Assembly (NCBI GenBank): GCA_013397695.1
Contig: VYZI01000194.1
Span: 568,729-632,728 of the forward strand
DNA from: Centropus unirufus
Lineage: Eukaryota; Chordata; Aves; Cuculiformes; Centropidae
Direction: 5' to 3'
Length of the DNA stretch: 64,000 nucleotides
The position numbers and the translations under genes are program-made. How positions within the stretch are numbered: the stretch's first letter is position 1; each line of letters starts with the position of its first letter. Of this stretch, positions 1 through 12,200 are shown piece after piece. The notes below the pieces were generated by a model, which saw only the letters and a program-made list of their open reading frames with translations, searched no databases and was not told the origin of the DNA.

Positions 1-2997
1 TCCTTCACAGAGACATCTCATGTAACCTCAGGCCGTGAGCTGATATTGATTTGTCTCTCCTCATCCTTTTATTGATTGCCTAAAGGAGAACATGCTTGCT
101 GTGGAAAGGAGGTATATTTCTCATTTTACAGACTGCAAACAAAGGCAGAAAGAAGGTCATTGGTAACTAAGGTAAGAGGAGTCTGTCTTTCCACAAATCT
201 AACAGTTGGAGCAGGCTAGGAACTTCCAGTCAGCCCGGTTCTGCAGCTCAGCCTGAAAGCATGTCTAAGTGATTAAAAAAATGAGGCTGATAAGTGTCCA
301 AAATTAGCAGCAGAAGTAGTGAAATTATAAACCATCTTAGCTGCACCAGCAAGGGCCAGATGTTCTTGCCTCAAATGCACCACATCACGGATTCAGTTAT
401 GTCAAAGAATGCTGCTAGGCAAAATGCGCTCTTAACACTGTACTGCAGAGGCTCCAGAGCAGCACGGTGAAAGAAAGGACATTTGACAAAAAAGGTGAGA
501 TGTTTCTGTACTAAGAGAATACTTTTTCATACTTTCTGTTAGTCTCCTTTTTCTGACTAGCAGGGGGCTTTGACTATTCTAGTGGATGCAAGATCAGCGA
601 TGCACACAAATTGTCTTAATTTAAACGGAGCGTGCTTTTATACAGAAATTTCAGGTTTAAACTCTTCAAATGCCTGCTTACTGTCAGTCTTGCTAGGCTG
701 CTGTGAGTTTACTACTTTATTTTCTCTCTTCCCTCTCACCATAATGGTTATCAGATGGACTCCCTAGTAATAAAATCCATGAGAGATAAAAAATGGGTAA
801 GGCTGGATTTTGGCAGTACCCCTGAGAGAAGCCTTATCAGGAAAGAAATTGGAAGAGCTTGTGAGGAAAGGAAATAGTTTAGTTTGCTACAAACTGTGTA
901 CTGTTTCTGCTCACTTCTTTCCAATACATAATCAGGGTCACTCACATCATTAAACAGAGAGCAATAATTACGTTATCCAGTTGTGTTTTCCTAGGGTAAC
1001 TACAGAATAATGTGCTCATTGTTATCCAACAGAAAATGAGGCTTCTTCTTTCTCTACAGATACTATCTTCCTTATCCAAGAGGTTTGTCATTAGTTATTG
1101 TCATCTGATTGCATTTTTATCCTTACAAAACCACACAAGTTGTATATCTTGACAGATAAGAGGGGCCTTCCCTAAAGCATCATTTAGAGTATCAAGCTTT
1201 TAGATCTTCGTGGTTTCATTCTCTTTAATTTGAAGCAGAATGTCAGATCTCATAGCACAAAGATGTGTCATAGATTCTCCTGGCTCTGTTTTTCAGACAA
1301 ATCAAACTGGAAACTATGACTCATGTTTTCCTTTTATAATATACTTCCCTGCTTTTTGGCCATTCTGTACTAACATGGGACTGTCAGGATCCTTCCTAAC
1401 GGCTGCGTGGTTTAGACCCTTTGGCTTACTTCCCAGAGCAGAGAAAGAAGACCTACCATTAAGCACCTCACTGCCATCTCACTCACCATCTCACCCACAT
1501 CTCCACGTGGCTCTTTTCCATCTTGCCACGCCATTGCTCCTGAGCAACTCCTACAGCACCACAAACTCCCTTTCCTTGGGAGCTTGCAGAAAAGTCCCTC
1601 AAATACATAGCCTAATTGATGTCAAAGTTTATTCATAAAAGGCTTCTCCTCACTGTAGGAAATTACCAGGCATGGCACGGACTTGAAGAGGTTGGCTTGT
1701 GTTCTGTTATGTGCATAAGCAGAATCCTTGGCAAGTTGCACAAATAAATCTAAAGTCAGTGACTAAAAAAAATTTACTATAGATCAACAGGAAGAGCAAG
1801 AGCTTGGGGAGTTCCTGATGATCTCACCCTGGAAACATGAACCCAGGCTGTGGGGGATATCTAACAACTGATACCTAATGGTTTGAAGACAGCAACATGT
1901 GAAGCAACATTATATTACATGCAATAATAGTCCACAGGAGTGGTCTTAAATATTCTTGTAACAATTGTTTAGAGTAAAACAAAGGAAGAGTTAATAATAG
2001 TAATGACCATGAGGTTTTGTGGGAATATTTGTCTTGGCAAAGCCTATAGAGCCAGTTATTTTCTTTATCTGTAAATACTTTCTCAAACTGTATCAAATGA
2101 GAAAGTCACTGGCTGGGGCTTGGGAGGCCATTCAATGATTCAGCAGAAGACTATGTTTGTTCTGTACAAAAGCCTTTCATTCTGAACTGTCTGAGTGCCA
2201 GCTTTGTAAAGTGTACAATTACTTCTTTCTAGACCATGAAAACATTGAGTTAATTACACAGGAAACTAGTAGCAATGACATGAAATCAATTTACATGTAA
2301 TAATCATTTGTTACTTATCACTGAACAATTAAGATATTATAAGATGGTAAAAAGCTCATTTTACATCTTGATTTTAAAATATACTACTGAGTTTAAACCC
2401 TTTTTTAAGGCAATAATCAGCCTCCTAATTCTTGTTTCCATTAAAATATTTACCATCCAGTGCTTTCTTTCTCTGATCCCATTTACTATGGCCAGCTCAC
2501 CAGACTGATCCCTAGGAACAGCTGAGATCAGCATAGTGATGCGGGGTGGGGGAAGCCCAAATCTTAACTGAACAGAACACTTTTTTAAAAGGTGTGAGGT
2601 GAACTGCAAAGAAATAGAGATTGAGGATAGGTAGAAAGGAGGCACATTTAACATATCATCAGCTTTGGCTACAGAAGAATGAGAGTTCTCGGGTATTGTC
2701 AGTTTTCATCCAAAGGAGAGGCCTTTGGGTGCCGCTAAGCCTTCAGTCACCCAATAAATGCCCCTACTTTCAGAGAGGCAGGAAATTGTTAGTAAAGAAT
2801 AAAAAGAAGCTGTTCAGAACCAGGGCTGGAATGCAGGCATCCCACTAGCCTAGTATTTACCTTAGTTCATTTAATTTTTACAAAATTAGAAACATTCTTC
2901 TGCTTCCAACACCCCCAGCGAGGGAGAGCATAACTGCTCCTCACCAAAGGAAACTACCAACAGAGCACTAGGATTACGAGTCCAATAGTAGTCTTAC
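1..2997. other. CUBN intron after the CUB23 exon (5' part of it in transcript order)
   Basis: This stretch follows the donor at 2998 on the minus strand and should lead to CUB24 beyond base 1. I looked for the usual marks of a CUB exon on the minus strand (CCACA or TCCACA beside an AG acceptor, then an open frame) and found none. Open frames here, such as 1240-1638 on the plus strand, show no recognisable domain. No named repeat was recognised. Confidence 0.7.
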
Positions 2998-3215
2998 CCA
3001 AGGTCTCCCTGAAAGATGCTTTCCATCCCCTGTCTGCTCCATAGAAGTCAGTGTGAAACACCAGGAACAAGTTATTACTGGAGCTTTTAATATTCGGGGG
3101 CAGTTCTGAACCACAGAATTTCCCGAGGAGAGGAGCATGAGTGTCTGCACCATCATACACAGCCACATAATCCTTGTAGCAGGATGGAGATACTTCGAGC
3201 TGGAAGTTGTTGAAT
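2998..3215 (-). CDS. CUBN: CUBN exon: CUB23, second half
   Basis: The acceptor ends TTTTACAG. The first exon base completes a Lys codon split AA|A (phase 2), 72 codons follow, and the donor is G|GTAAGA (phase 1). It carries Cys3 (SCYKDY) and Cys4 (KFCGSE). The calcium triad is complete: Glu in FQLE, Asp in CYKD, Asp in FHTD. The GKFCGS, PPN and KSS segments closely resemble the human domain fourth-before-last before the C-terminal four CUBs as I remember it, which anchors the numbering. This is the last exon visible toward the 3' end of the gene. Confidence 0.93.
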
Positions 3216-6200
3216 CTGTAAAATACACTTGGAGCTTTAGGTTTCACATTTTCATTTCTATTCCTGTATCATGTGTGGTTTTAGTACTTGAGGAAAGGTC
3301 CAAGTAATAGCAATAGCCAAAGCCATGCACAAACAAAACATTTCTCTTCAAGTACCAGCAATCAGAATTATTAACTGCATGGAAAAACACTCGAGCCAAC
3401 CAGCCTCAAAGAAATAGTGACCACTGGGCATCTTGCAAGGCAAACTGTCGGCACACCTTGGCTTTCTATGATGCAGGAGATCTCCCCTGTGCAAACATCC
3501 CCTCTCTCACTTCTGAAAGTTGTTCAGGCTGCAATTTCATCAAGCAGGTGAGGGGCATATAAAATGCAGGCGCAGTGTGCAGACCAGCTGTATCTTCCAC
3601 TTTTAGTTGAGAAATTTTCTCTTAATACACAATCAGCTATATGAGAGAAAAATGTATTTTTAATTTCTTTAATCAAATTAAATTTAATTAAAACACATTT
3701 TTAATGTGTTTTAATTTATCAAAGGCAAGATTTTATGGCAGCCATATTTGCCTTTTAGGCAAGACAGCACAGATTCAGAAGTCTACCCTTTCCAGACGGG
3801 TGTTATTACTTGCACTCTGGTGGTAAAGTGAGTACCAGCCTTCTGAAAGAATCATTATTTTTTTCTCATATAAACTCACAGGAGCCTCATAACTCCTCAA
3901 TGATTGATGGAATTTAAGTAAAAGCATGAGATGCATTTTGGAAATTTCTTAGTCCTTTTCGTAACCAAACTGGGAAGTTAAAATTGTTATGATGCTTTGC
4001 ACGTAACAAGTTACAGAGAAAGATGTAAAAGAGCCTGAGGTTGATGAAAGGGACTTCAGTAGCCATTTTTCTTTTTAGTTCAGATTTCCCCTTGGAAAAG
4101 GAAAGGCAGAGAAAAAAAAATTGTAAATAATTGCTGTCTTTAATTGGAATCAGAGACCTCCCTCTCCCCTTGATAACAAGCCGAACTTGGATTACATACT
4201 TGAGGGTCACTACTTTGCTGTTTCCAACTCTGATGTGGTATGAGCAGTTCATGTTGTTGTGGTAATCAAGAACCGAATGGGCTGGACTGCTGATAATGCC
4301 AACAGAGCCACTGAAAGTGCCACCACACGCTGTAGGGGAAACAGAAAAAGGGTGATTAGAATACTACCTTGGTCCTGATTCTCATATTTCTTGCAGGAGT
4401 TTAACCGTAAGAAAATAAAAGCCCTTGATATATTAGGAACAGTCTTCACTGTTAAATGTGGGGACGCCTATCAGGTTTTTTTCTGCAGTGGAAGATCAAC
4501 CAGTAACACGTTGTCACCAGTCCCTACCCAGTGGCAAGAGCTCCATGTTTGTGCGGTGAAAGATTGAGATGTGCGTGCTGTGGGCTGTGGCAGGACCAGG
4601 GAGCAGCAGGATGGTTTCTTCAGCTTACCAAGTGAAACTTGGTTGTTAGGTGGGCAAAGACAGCCCCTCATCCAAATTTTGTCTCCATGGGAGCCTCTAA
4701 AAGTTTAGCACTGACACAAAATGAGACATATTTGCACTCATAGCTCTGCTCCTAGCTTTTTGGCAGTAATTGTACACAAAACCTCATCGTCGCTCCATCT
4801 CCCAGCAGGGCTGGGGCATTATGGTATCATCTGTTCCACGCAGGAAGACTGAGAGGGGTTTCCAGGTGTCACAAACCATGGGGACTGTTCCCCACCTCAC
4901 CTTGTGGTGGAACTCACCAGCAATGGGAGGTGGCTGAGTTGGAGGACTGCATACTTGCCCTCTGGCTGAGGAACAAGTTAAACTCTGCAGCTGTGAGTTA
5001 AAGGCAGTGCTTGGCTTCTCAAGGTTTCACATCATGGATGATGACAAGACCAGGATGTGGCTAATGTTTGTTCCCAGCTTCAGAGCTTGAGGGAACAAAA
5101 ACTATTACAAAACCAACTCTAATCTCCATTGTTAGCTTCGGCCTTTATTTTATAATCTTAACTTAGCGAAAAAATGCTTCCCTGCGTCCTGTTGATAAAT
5201 AGCTCAAAGCCTCACACAGCTCTTCGTGTTATAAAACCCATGCCAATACCCAGGCCACCACCTTAACAAAGGCAGTCCCATACTGCTGCTGTGTACAGAC
5301 CCCCTGGCTCCTCAGCCAAGCTCAGCCTGGCAGCCTGGAGTGCTGGCAGATAGACAGGAGCTGGGAGGATAAAGAATCAGCATTATTTTACACTAGGAGG
5401 GGGGAAGACTTTCTTTTTTTTTTTCAGCAAACAATACAGCTAGAGGGAAGAGGAATGTTAATTGCTAGAATCTGCTTTGTGTACAAGTTAATAAGGCTGC
5501 AGTCATCTTTCTCAAATGTCAGAAGTCACAAGTTATATAGCAGCAACTGGCTTGAGTGAGCTATGAAGGTCTTTACAATGAGTAACTGCACATTGTCATT
5601 TCGCAGTGCCATTCCCTCAGTCTTATCTGTATCAGGCCATTCATTTTATGAAGAAAGAATTTAGCCTCATGCTTTTCACTGTGGCTTTGAACATGAGGAA
5701 TGCATTAAGGGAAATACCATAGTTAAGAACTCACACTTTTTTCTGTGGTTAGAAAAAGATGCATTAAAAAATCAAAGTAGTGTCTCTACAAGTTAACCTA
5801 GAAAATATTAAAATTGATTTTGAAAATAAAATTAATCTTTTATGATATCTATATTTGTGCAGATGTAAATTCTAAATTCAATTGGAGACTTTTTTGTAAC
5901 ACGCATCTCCTCTTTAAAACAAAAGAGGTCTCATGCGAATGACAAAAAGTTTTGGTGAAAATATTGATTAAAAATATATCTACATCCCAATTTTTATTTA
6001 CATTGATACCTGGCACTGTGAAAGGTGCCTGGAATATTCCTACCATTTAAAGCACGTGATAGTGGCTACTCACCAATTGCTCTGTATCGTGCCTGGAATC
6101 CAAAGCCCCCTATTTGGGAGTCGGTGTACAAGTTGACCAGCATAGGTCCAAAGACACTGACTGGGGCAGGGAGCTCACGACCACAGAGCGTGATGAGAGG

Positions 6201-9200
6201 ATTTCGGGTAACCCTTGTCCCGCTGAAGATGCTTACTCCATCATAAAGACAAAATCTACCCAGGACTGTTGGGGCTGCGTGGATATAAAGCACAGAAGTA
6301 TTAGCAGCATACTTTCCAGGAAATTTGCTGAGCTGCACATGGGTAGACCTCACACAGGACAAGAATTAACTTTGATATTACTTTCTATTCCAGGATCTTG
6401 GGATCTCATTTGTTGCTGAGGAAGCAAATGTCAACTTTTAACATGCAGTAAAACTGTGGCAGAAAAAGGTGAAGAGACCTTGTATATAGGAGATCAGCAG
6501 ATCTGAAGATGATTGAAAAAAACAGGAAAATAACAATGATTTTTAAGAGCAAACTGCTTTAAGGGACAAATCTGTGCAGATATTAGGAGGAGGGAAGTGC
6601 CCATTCAGGAGCACTAAGAAACACAGAAACGGGGAATGTGGCATTCCACTATTTTTTTCCCCATTGGTTTTTAGTTTCTTATTTGCAGTTAGGTTTCTGA
6701 AGGAACCTCTTGGACTCCCTGCCCTGCCTTCCTGACTTTCCAGCCAACTCAGCATTTGCAATCAGACTCAACAAAGAAGAGAGGTCCCAAATGTATTAAA
6801 TCCATATAAATTTCATGAAGATTTGGTAGCTGAGTTAGTGTGCTAAGGGAATGTCCCCAGAGAAGAACAAGCTGTGCTTTCGGTTTGGGCAGAGACAAGC
6901 TGAGCCTCACTATTGTCACCCTGGGAGCTCCAAGCCATGGCACCACCTCCCTGCCCAGCGGGGAGCCATAAGCATGGGGTGAAGGTGGTATACAGTGTGG
7001 TACCACCAAGGGTTGGTTGGTGGGAGCTACAAAGGGTTAATATCAGGCAGGAGCAAGAAGGAAGCTGGATGGGTTATGCAAAAAAGCTGGATTCAAGCTG
7101 TCAGTGGAAAACACAGCACCTATCTACTGAAAAATAAGCTTGATTAGTTGTTCTAGAACAACTTGATGCTTTCTTTGTCCTTTTCTTCATCATTTACAAG
7201 CATAACGGAAGTTGGGGTGTCACATACCTATTGAGCTTATCATGTTTAGTGATCCGGTAGTAACAATGGGGCAGTTACTTAAACTGCAAAAGTCTAATAG
7301 GAAATTATCTAAATTTAACCGGAGAGCTGAGCCTACTGCTGCAGTGGAGTGATTCCTGCAGATTGTGCAGTCAACATCAAGCTGCTTCCTAGCGTTGTGG
7401 GAAACAGGATGGCTCCTATTGAAAAGAGTGACAAATAGGAATGGAGCGATAGTTGTTTCACGAGAATAGAGTGATCTTAGTGGTCAAATATATTTGAGAT
7501 CCTCTCTGGAGTTTTAATTTTAAAACTCTTTCCCAATATAAGACAATATCTTCTAACATGCTTCTCAATAATGCCAACAGGGAAATATGGTGCTTGTCCC
7601 ACTCTAACATAAGTAACTAAACTGAAAACAACCAGCCACGTCAGATAGCTGATTTCACTGTTAATAAAATAATTGATTAAAAATATTCTTCATTTCCTAC
7701 CCTATTATGAAAATACTTGATAATGTGATACAATTAAAAAACATAATAAATTTTAAAATTCAAAGAAATGTAAAAAAAACTCCATGGAGACAGGTGAAAA
7801 TTCAGAATGGGAAAGATCTGAGAAAGCAACTCAGGTCCTTTTCTGAAAAGACACAAGAGAAAAGGAGAAAAGGCTCAAGCGAAAAGGCAGAGAAAGGCAC
7901 GAGGTGAAACAGATTGTTTCCAAGATGTGGAGAAAGGCACAAGGTGAAACAGATTTCTCAGCAAAGCGAAGGTCCACAAACCTGTCAAAATTTTTTAAAC
8001 TGCTGCATGGGAAAGAATAAGATGGTTATTTGGGGATTGTGGTCAAAAGCCTTAATTTCTAGCTTTCAATCCTCATTATTTGGCCCTATATACTTCATGA
8101 CCCACAAATTCTGGCAGGACTGATGGTTATTTGATCTTTGTCTGTAACTCATTCTCTTTTTGTACTTTTCCTTAATTTCTAATCACACTAAAACACATTA
8201 TTCTCCAAATACTCTCCAGCTTTAGATTTCTCTCTTCTATCTCCTCATGTCATACTTCCAGCCTGTATACATAGCACATCATCAGCAATTCTTCCTGTGG
8301 TTCACTTCCTCTATTTATATTATCTTAGATCTTTTCTAGACCAATTTCTGTCTCTTGCCCTAAAATGGAACAGCTTTCATGAGTCCCCAGAGATCTTTTT
8401 TTAGCTGGATGTCAGATTCAGGTGACAGGCACTTTCCACATAACTAACACTATTTTTCTTCATAAAACCTTGTCTAACTAACAGCTTTTGCTCATTGCTC
8501 TGGTATTACTGTATTATCTCTTCTGATTTATCCATGAAGATTCAATGAGCCATGTCCTCTTCTGTCTTTCTCTCTTTATCTCTGTATTAGCTCTGTCTAA
8601 TCTCTTTTGCAAGGACAGATGCAACTACTATCTCTATCCTGATAACCCCATAAGGCTGCTTCCCTCCTCCAAGCCTCTCCCTGCTCAGACTAAAATATTT
8701 TTTCTGTTTCTCAACAAAAATATTCAATAGAATAGCTTTTCCCACCCCCTCAAGTCTTCCCTTGCATCTTCTTTCTTTGTAACCTCCTCATTTTATCTGC
8801 CCTCATGAGGTCTATTTCCGATTTGAGTTGCTTCAGAACTTCACATCTAGGCTATATGTAAATATTCTTCAGTGTTTCTAGTTATTACCTTTAAGATAAA
8901 CTCTTTCCCATTCTTCCATATAGCTACGACTCTCACCCAAGAAAAAGTGATTTTTCCAGCATGGATACTGTACCATTCATTCCTCTATTCTTGACAATAT
9001 TTCTTATAAATACTGCTGGAGATATCAATTTTTGTCCTGATATTATGAACATATTCTCCTCCTCTTTCTTTGAATTACTGTGTGGATTTGCTTTCAAGGC
9101 CTTTTGTTATCTATCTGCACTCCATTATCTCTTGGTACCACTCAGCACTGATAAATGGACTCCTGCTTCCAAAGGTCACATAAGAGCTTCAGTTGTCCTT

Positions 9201-12200
9201 ATACTTTTTGAAATATGATTTTGTGTTGTCTCCTTTCCACTTAGCAGAAATTTGTGCCCAGTCTCATTATGCTCTATGAAATCATTTCTTTGACGTGATG
9301 CCTGAACAAAAGCCTTGACCAAATTTCGACTCCTAACTATCTGATTGCTAGTAACAATGTCCTCTTTCCCTTGTTCTGGTTATAACCTTAGATTCTGTTT
9401 CATTTTGTGTTAAGGCAGAACCTGTCTTTTTGTTTAAGGTTTGTAAAACTTAAAATTATGAGGCTTTGGTTCACAACTGTAGCTTCTGGTATAGTCATAA
9501 AATTTTGATAGTAATAACTAATGTAGCAGAAGTATTACACATATATATATACACTCTTGTGCAATATATCATCCCTCTCCAGAGCACAAGATACTACTTT
9601 GAAAGGAAGGAATTACATATCTTTCATATGTATATATCTCCTCTTTCCAATATAACCTATTGCAAAACATGTATTTTTTTCTCTGAATTGCCTAGTAACA
9701 ACTGAGAGAGCAGACAGAGAAGACTCCAAAACAAAGGTGTGACCCCGTCCCAGGTTGCAAAATTACAGATTCAAATTACAGTTTTTTAAAAAAGAAATAA
9801 ACAAGTTATTAAAATACCTTTCAGGTCAACACTGTTTCAATACCATGCAGTTGTTTTGTATGGATGGGGTGTAAATGCGACAGAAATCTAAAAGCAGCTG
9901 TTGCAGGTGGCTCACATCCGTTTCTCCTAATGTTCCTTGGATGTTGTACTCATACTTGAAGAGTATTACAGTCATTTAATAAGACACTACCATAGTTGTC
10001 CTAGAAGTGTGTTTGTGGGGACATTCATCTCAATAAAGCTTATGAGTAAAAGATGGATATGATTAATTATTTCTTAGATAACAAGTCTACCAAGACTATC
10101 TCTAATATGTTACTTTTGTGTAGACTTTTGTTCCAAGGAGGAAGGACAGACAGAAAACAACATCTATCACTGTCGCAGAAGTGGGGCTTTGGAAACAAAC
10201 TCATCCTCATTTGCTTGGTTCTTAAAGAGCCAAACACAACAATGCAGGTGGTACTACAAGAAGCAAATCTCCACCCGTGTAACTTCATGAAACATGTAAA
10301 ATAAAGAAGAGGATCTGTAACAACGTTCAGTTTGGCCCAGGAAGAAACATTCTTCAGGCTGCAAGGAAATCATAGAGACTAAGCCAAAGTCCATTCATAG
10401 GTTTAATCTAGCCTATGTTTTGCTGCCTAAATATTAAGGATCTTGCGTAAACTGTTGTCTGTGGTTTCCTTTAATAATCAATGGAGAAAGAAAGTGAGGG
10501 AAGCCTTCCAAAAGTGATTCATTCCACCTGTACAACACATTTAGTTTGGAGAGGGAAGCACTTTTTCACTTAACTGTATGAAGAGATAAATACAGATGAT
10601 AATCTAAATTAGATGTCTATCTTCAGGGGCTTTAGGTCAGATAAAACCAGATTGTCTACCTACCAGGAAGCAGCAAATTCAGATTAAATTTTGTCACAAT
10701 ATCAACACATGTGGTTTTCTCCAGTTCTCTCTTGTGTTCTTACATGCTATATTTAGTGCTTAATACATATTTAATATTCAGAATGTGCATGTCATGCTCA
10801 TTTTGTTCCAGATACTGACATTGTATCACGGCTGTGGTTGAACTCCCTCATTTGGGGTTGTTCTTTATAATCAGAAGAGGCATCTTATCACAACTGAAAA
10901 CATAATTCCTTTACAGCAGAGCTCTGTCACTAACCCAAAAAGACATTCAATTTTGTACCAGTATGTCACTGCACGATGGCCAATTACCTTCTGCCTTCTA
11001 ATTTTCTGGAAAAGATATCTCAACCAGTTAGAGTCAATGAGATATGTATGCCTTAAAGGCATTATCTTAGACACTTTATTTCATTACTAAACAACCATGA
11101 AAAAGCAATTGAATTTCTTTTGAGGTAGTAAATTATGTTAATTGGGCATGCAGCTAAACTCTAAAAACCCAACCCAGAACATCTGTGTTAGCATGGTTAA
11201 ATTATAAAGGCCACACTCAGCAACGATCTAAGCAGATGCTTATTGCATGTGCAATAGCTAGAAATGTTTTTCACAGATGCTGCCAAAAGTTCTATTACCT
11301 TTGCAAAAGAACTAAGGGAGTTCACGGTGAAAACCCTTAGGCACATGCGCTAAACATATTCAGTGGGACTGCTGAGTAACTTTTTACTCCTGCATGATAG
11401 TTTCCGAGATGTTGGTTTCAATTTTCTTTCCAATTGGAAGCCAGGCAATTTCTGTCTGCTACAGGATTTATTTTAAGATTTTGTGAAAATATTACTGATG
11501 AGTTCTTGGAGAGTGACATACTTGCTCTTTTATAACCAGATGTCTTTTAGCTCATATCCTAAGTTCTTTTCTTCTGTGTGACTAAGGTCTTTTTTTCGTT
11601 TGTGCAGCCTAAGGTAGCCCTCAATAATAAAGAAGCAAATTGCCCTGCAAAAAGCAGAGTGGTTTTAGTACTTATTTAGGTATGTTTTAATTCTTATTTC
11701 TATAGAATTTACCTGTTTGCTTTAACCTCTTGATAATAAAACTTTGATTCCATTTATAAATTCCCTGAATGCATGGAAGAACATAGATCAGTAATGTATT
11801 TATAGAGATGTCAAAATCGGCATCATCTGGTTCAGCCTAATGTTTCTTGTGTCTGCTGAACAATAATGCCTCTACACAAAGAAGTTACATAACTTTTGTG
11901 GTTTACATTTATTTAAAAATAATTCTTGAAGTAGTAGTTTGTATTAGAGGAGGAAAAAAACATTTCCTAAAAATCATAGTACAATCAAATCCTTGTCTCA
12001 GACCTAAATGAAGTTTGAACCAGAATATTTTTTAACTCAAAACAGATTGAAAACTTAAAAAGAAAATAAGCCTAATTTTCTGACTTTATTGCTTGATCTG
12101 AAGAAGAATTCAAATTACACTCCCTAGCTTAGGAACAAATTACTCCAAAATCAGTTTGTCTATGTGACTTCAAGGGAATGATTAAGGCTGAATTAAGATG

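Noticed and set aside
1240..1638. Plus-strand open frame of 132 codons
   Set aside because: It has no recognisable domain, low-complexity Ser/Pro/His content and no promoter or polyadenylation context.
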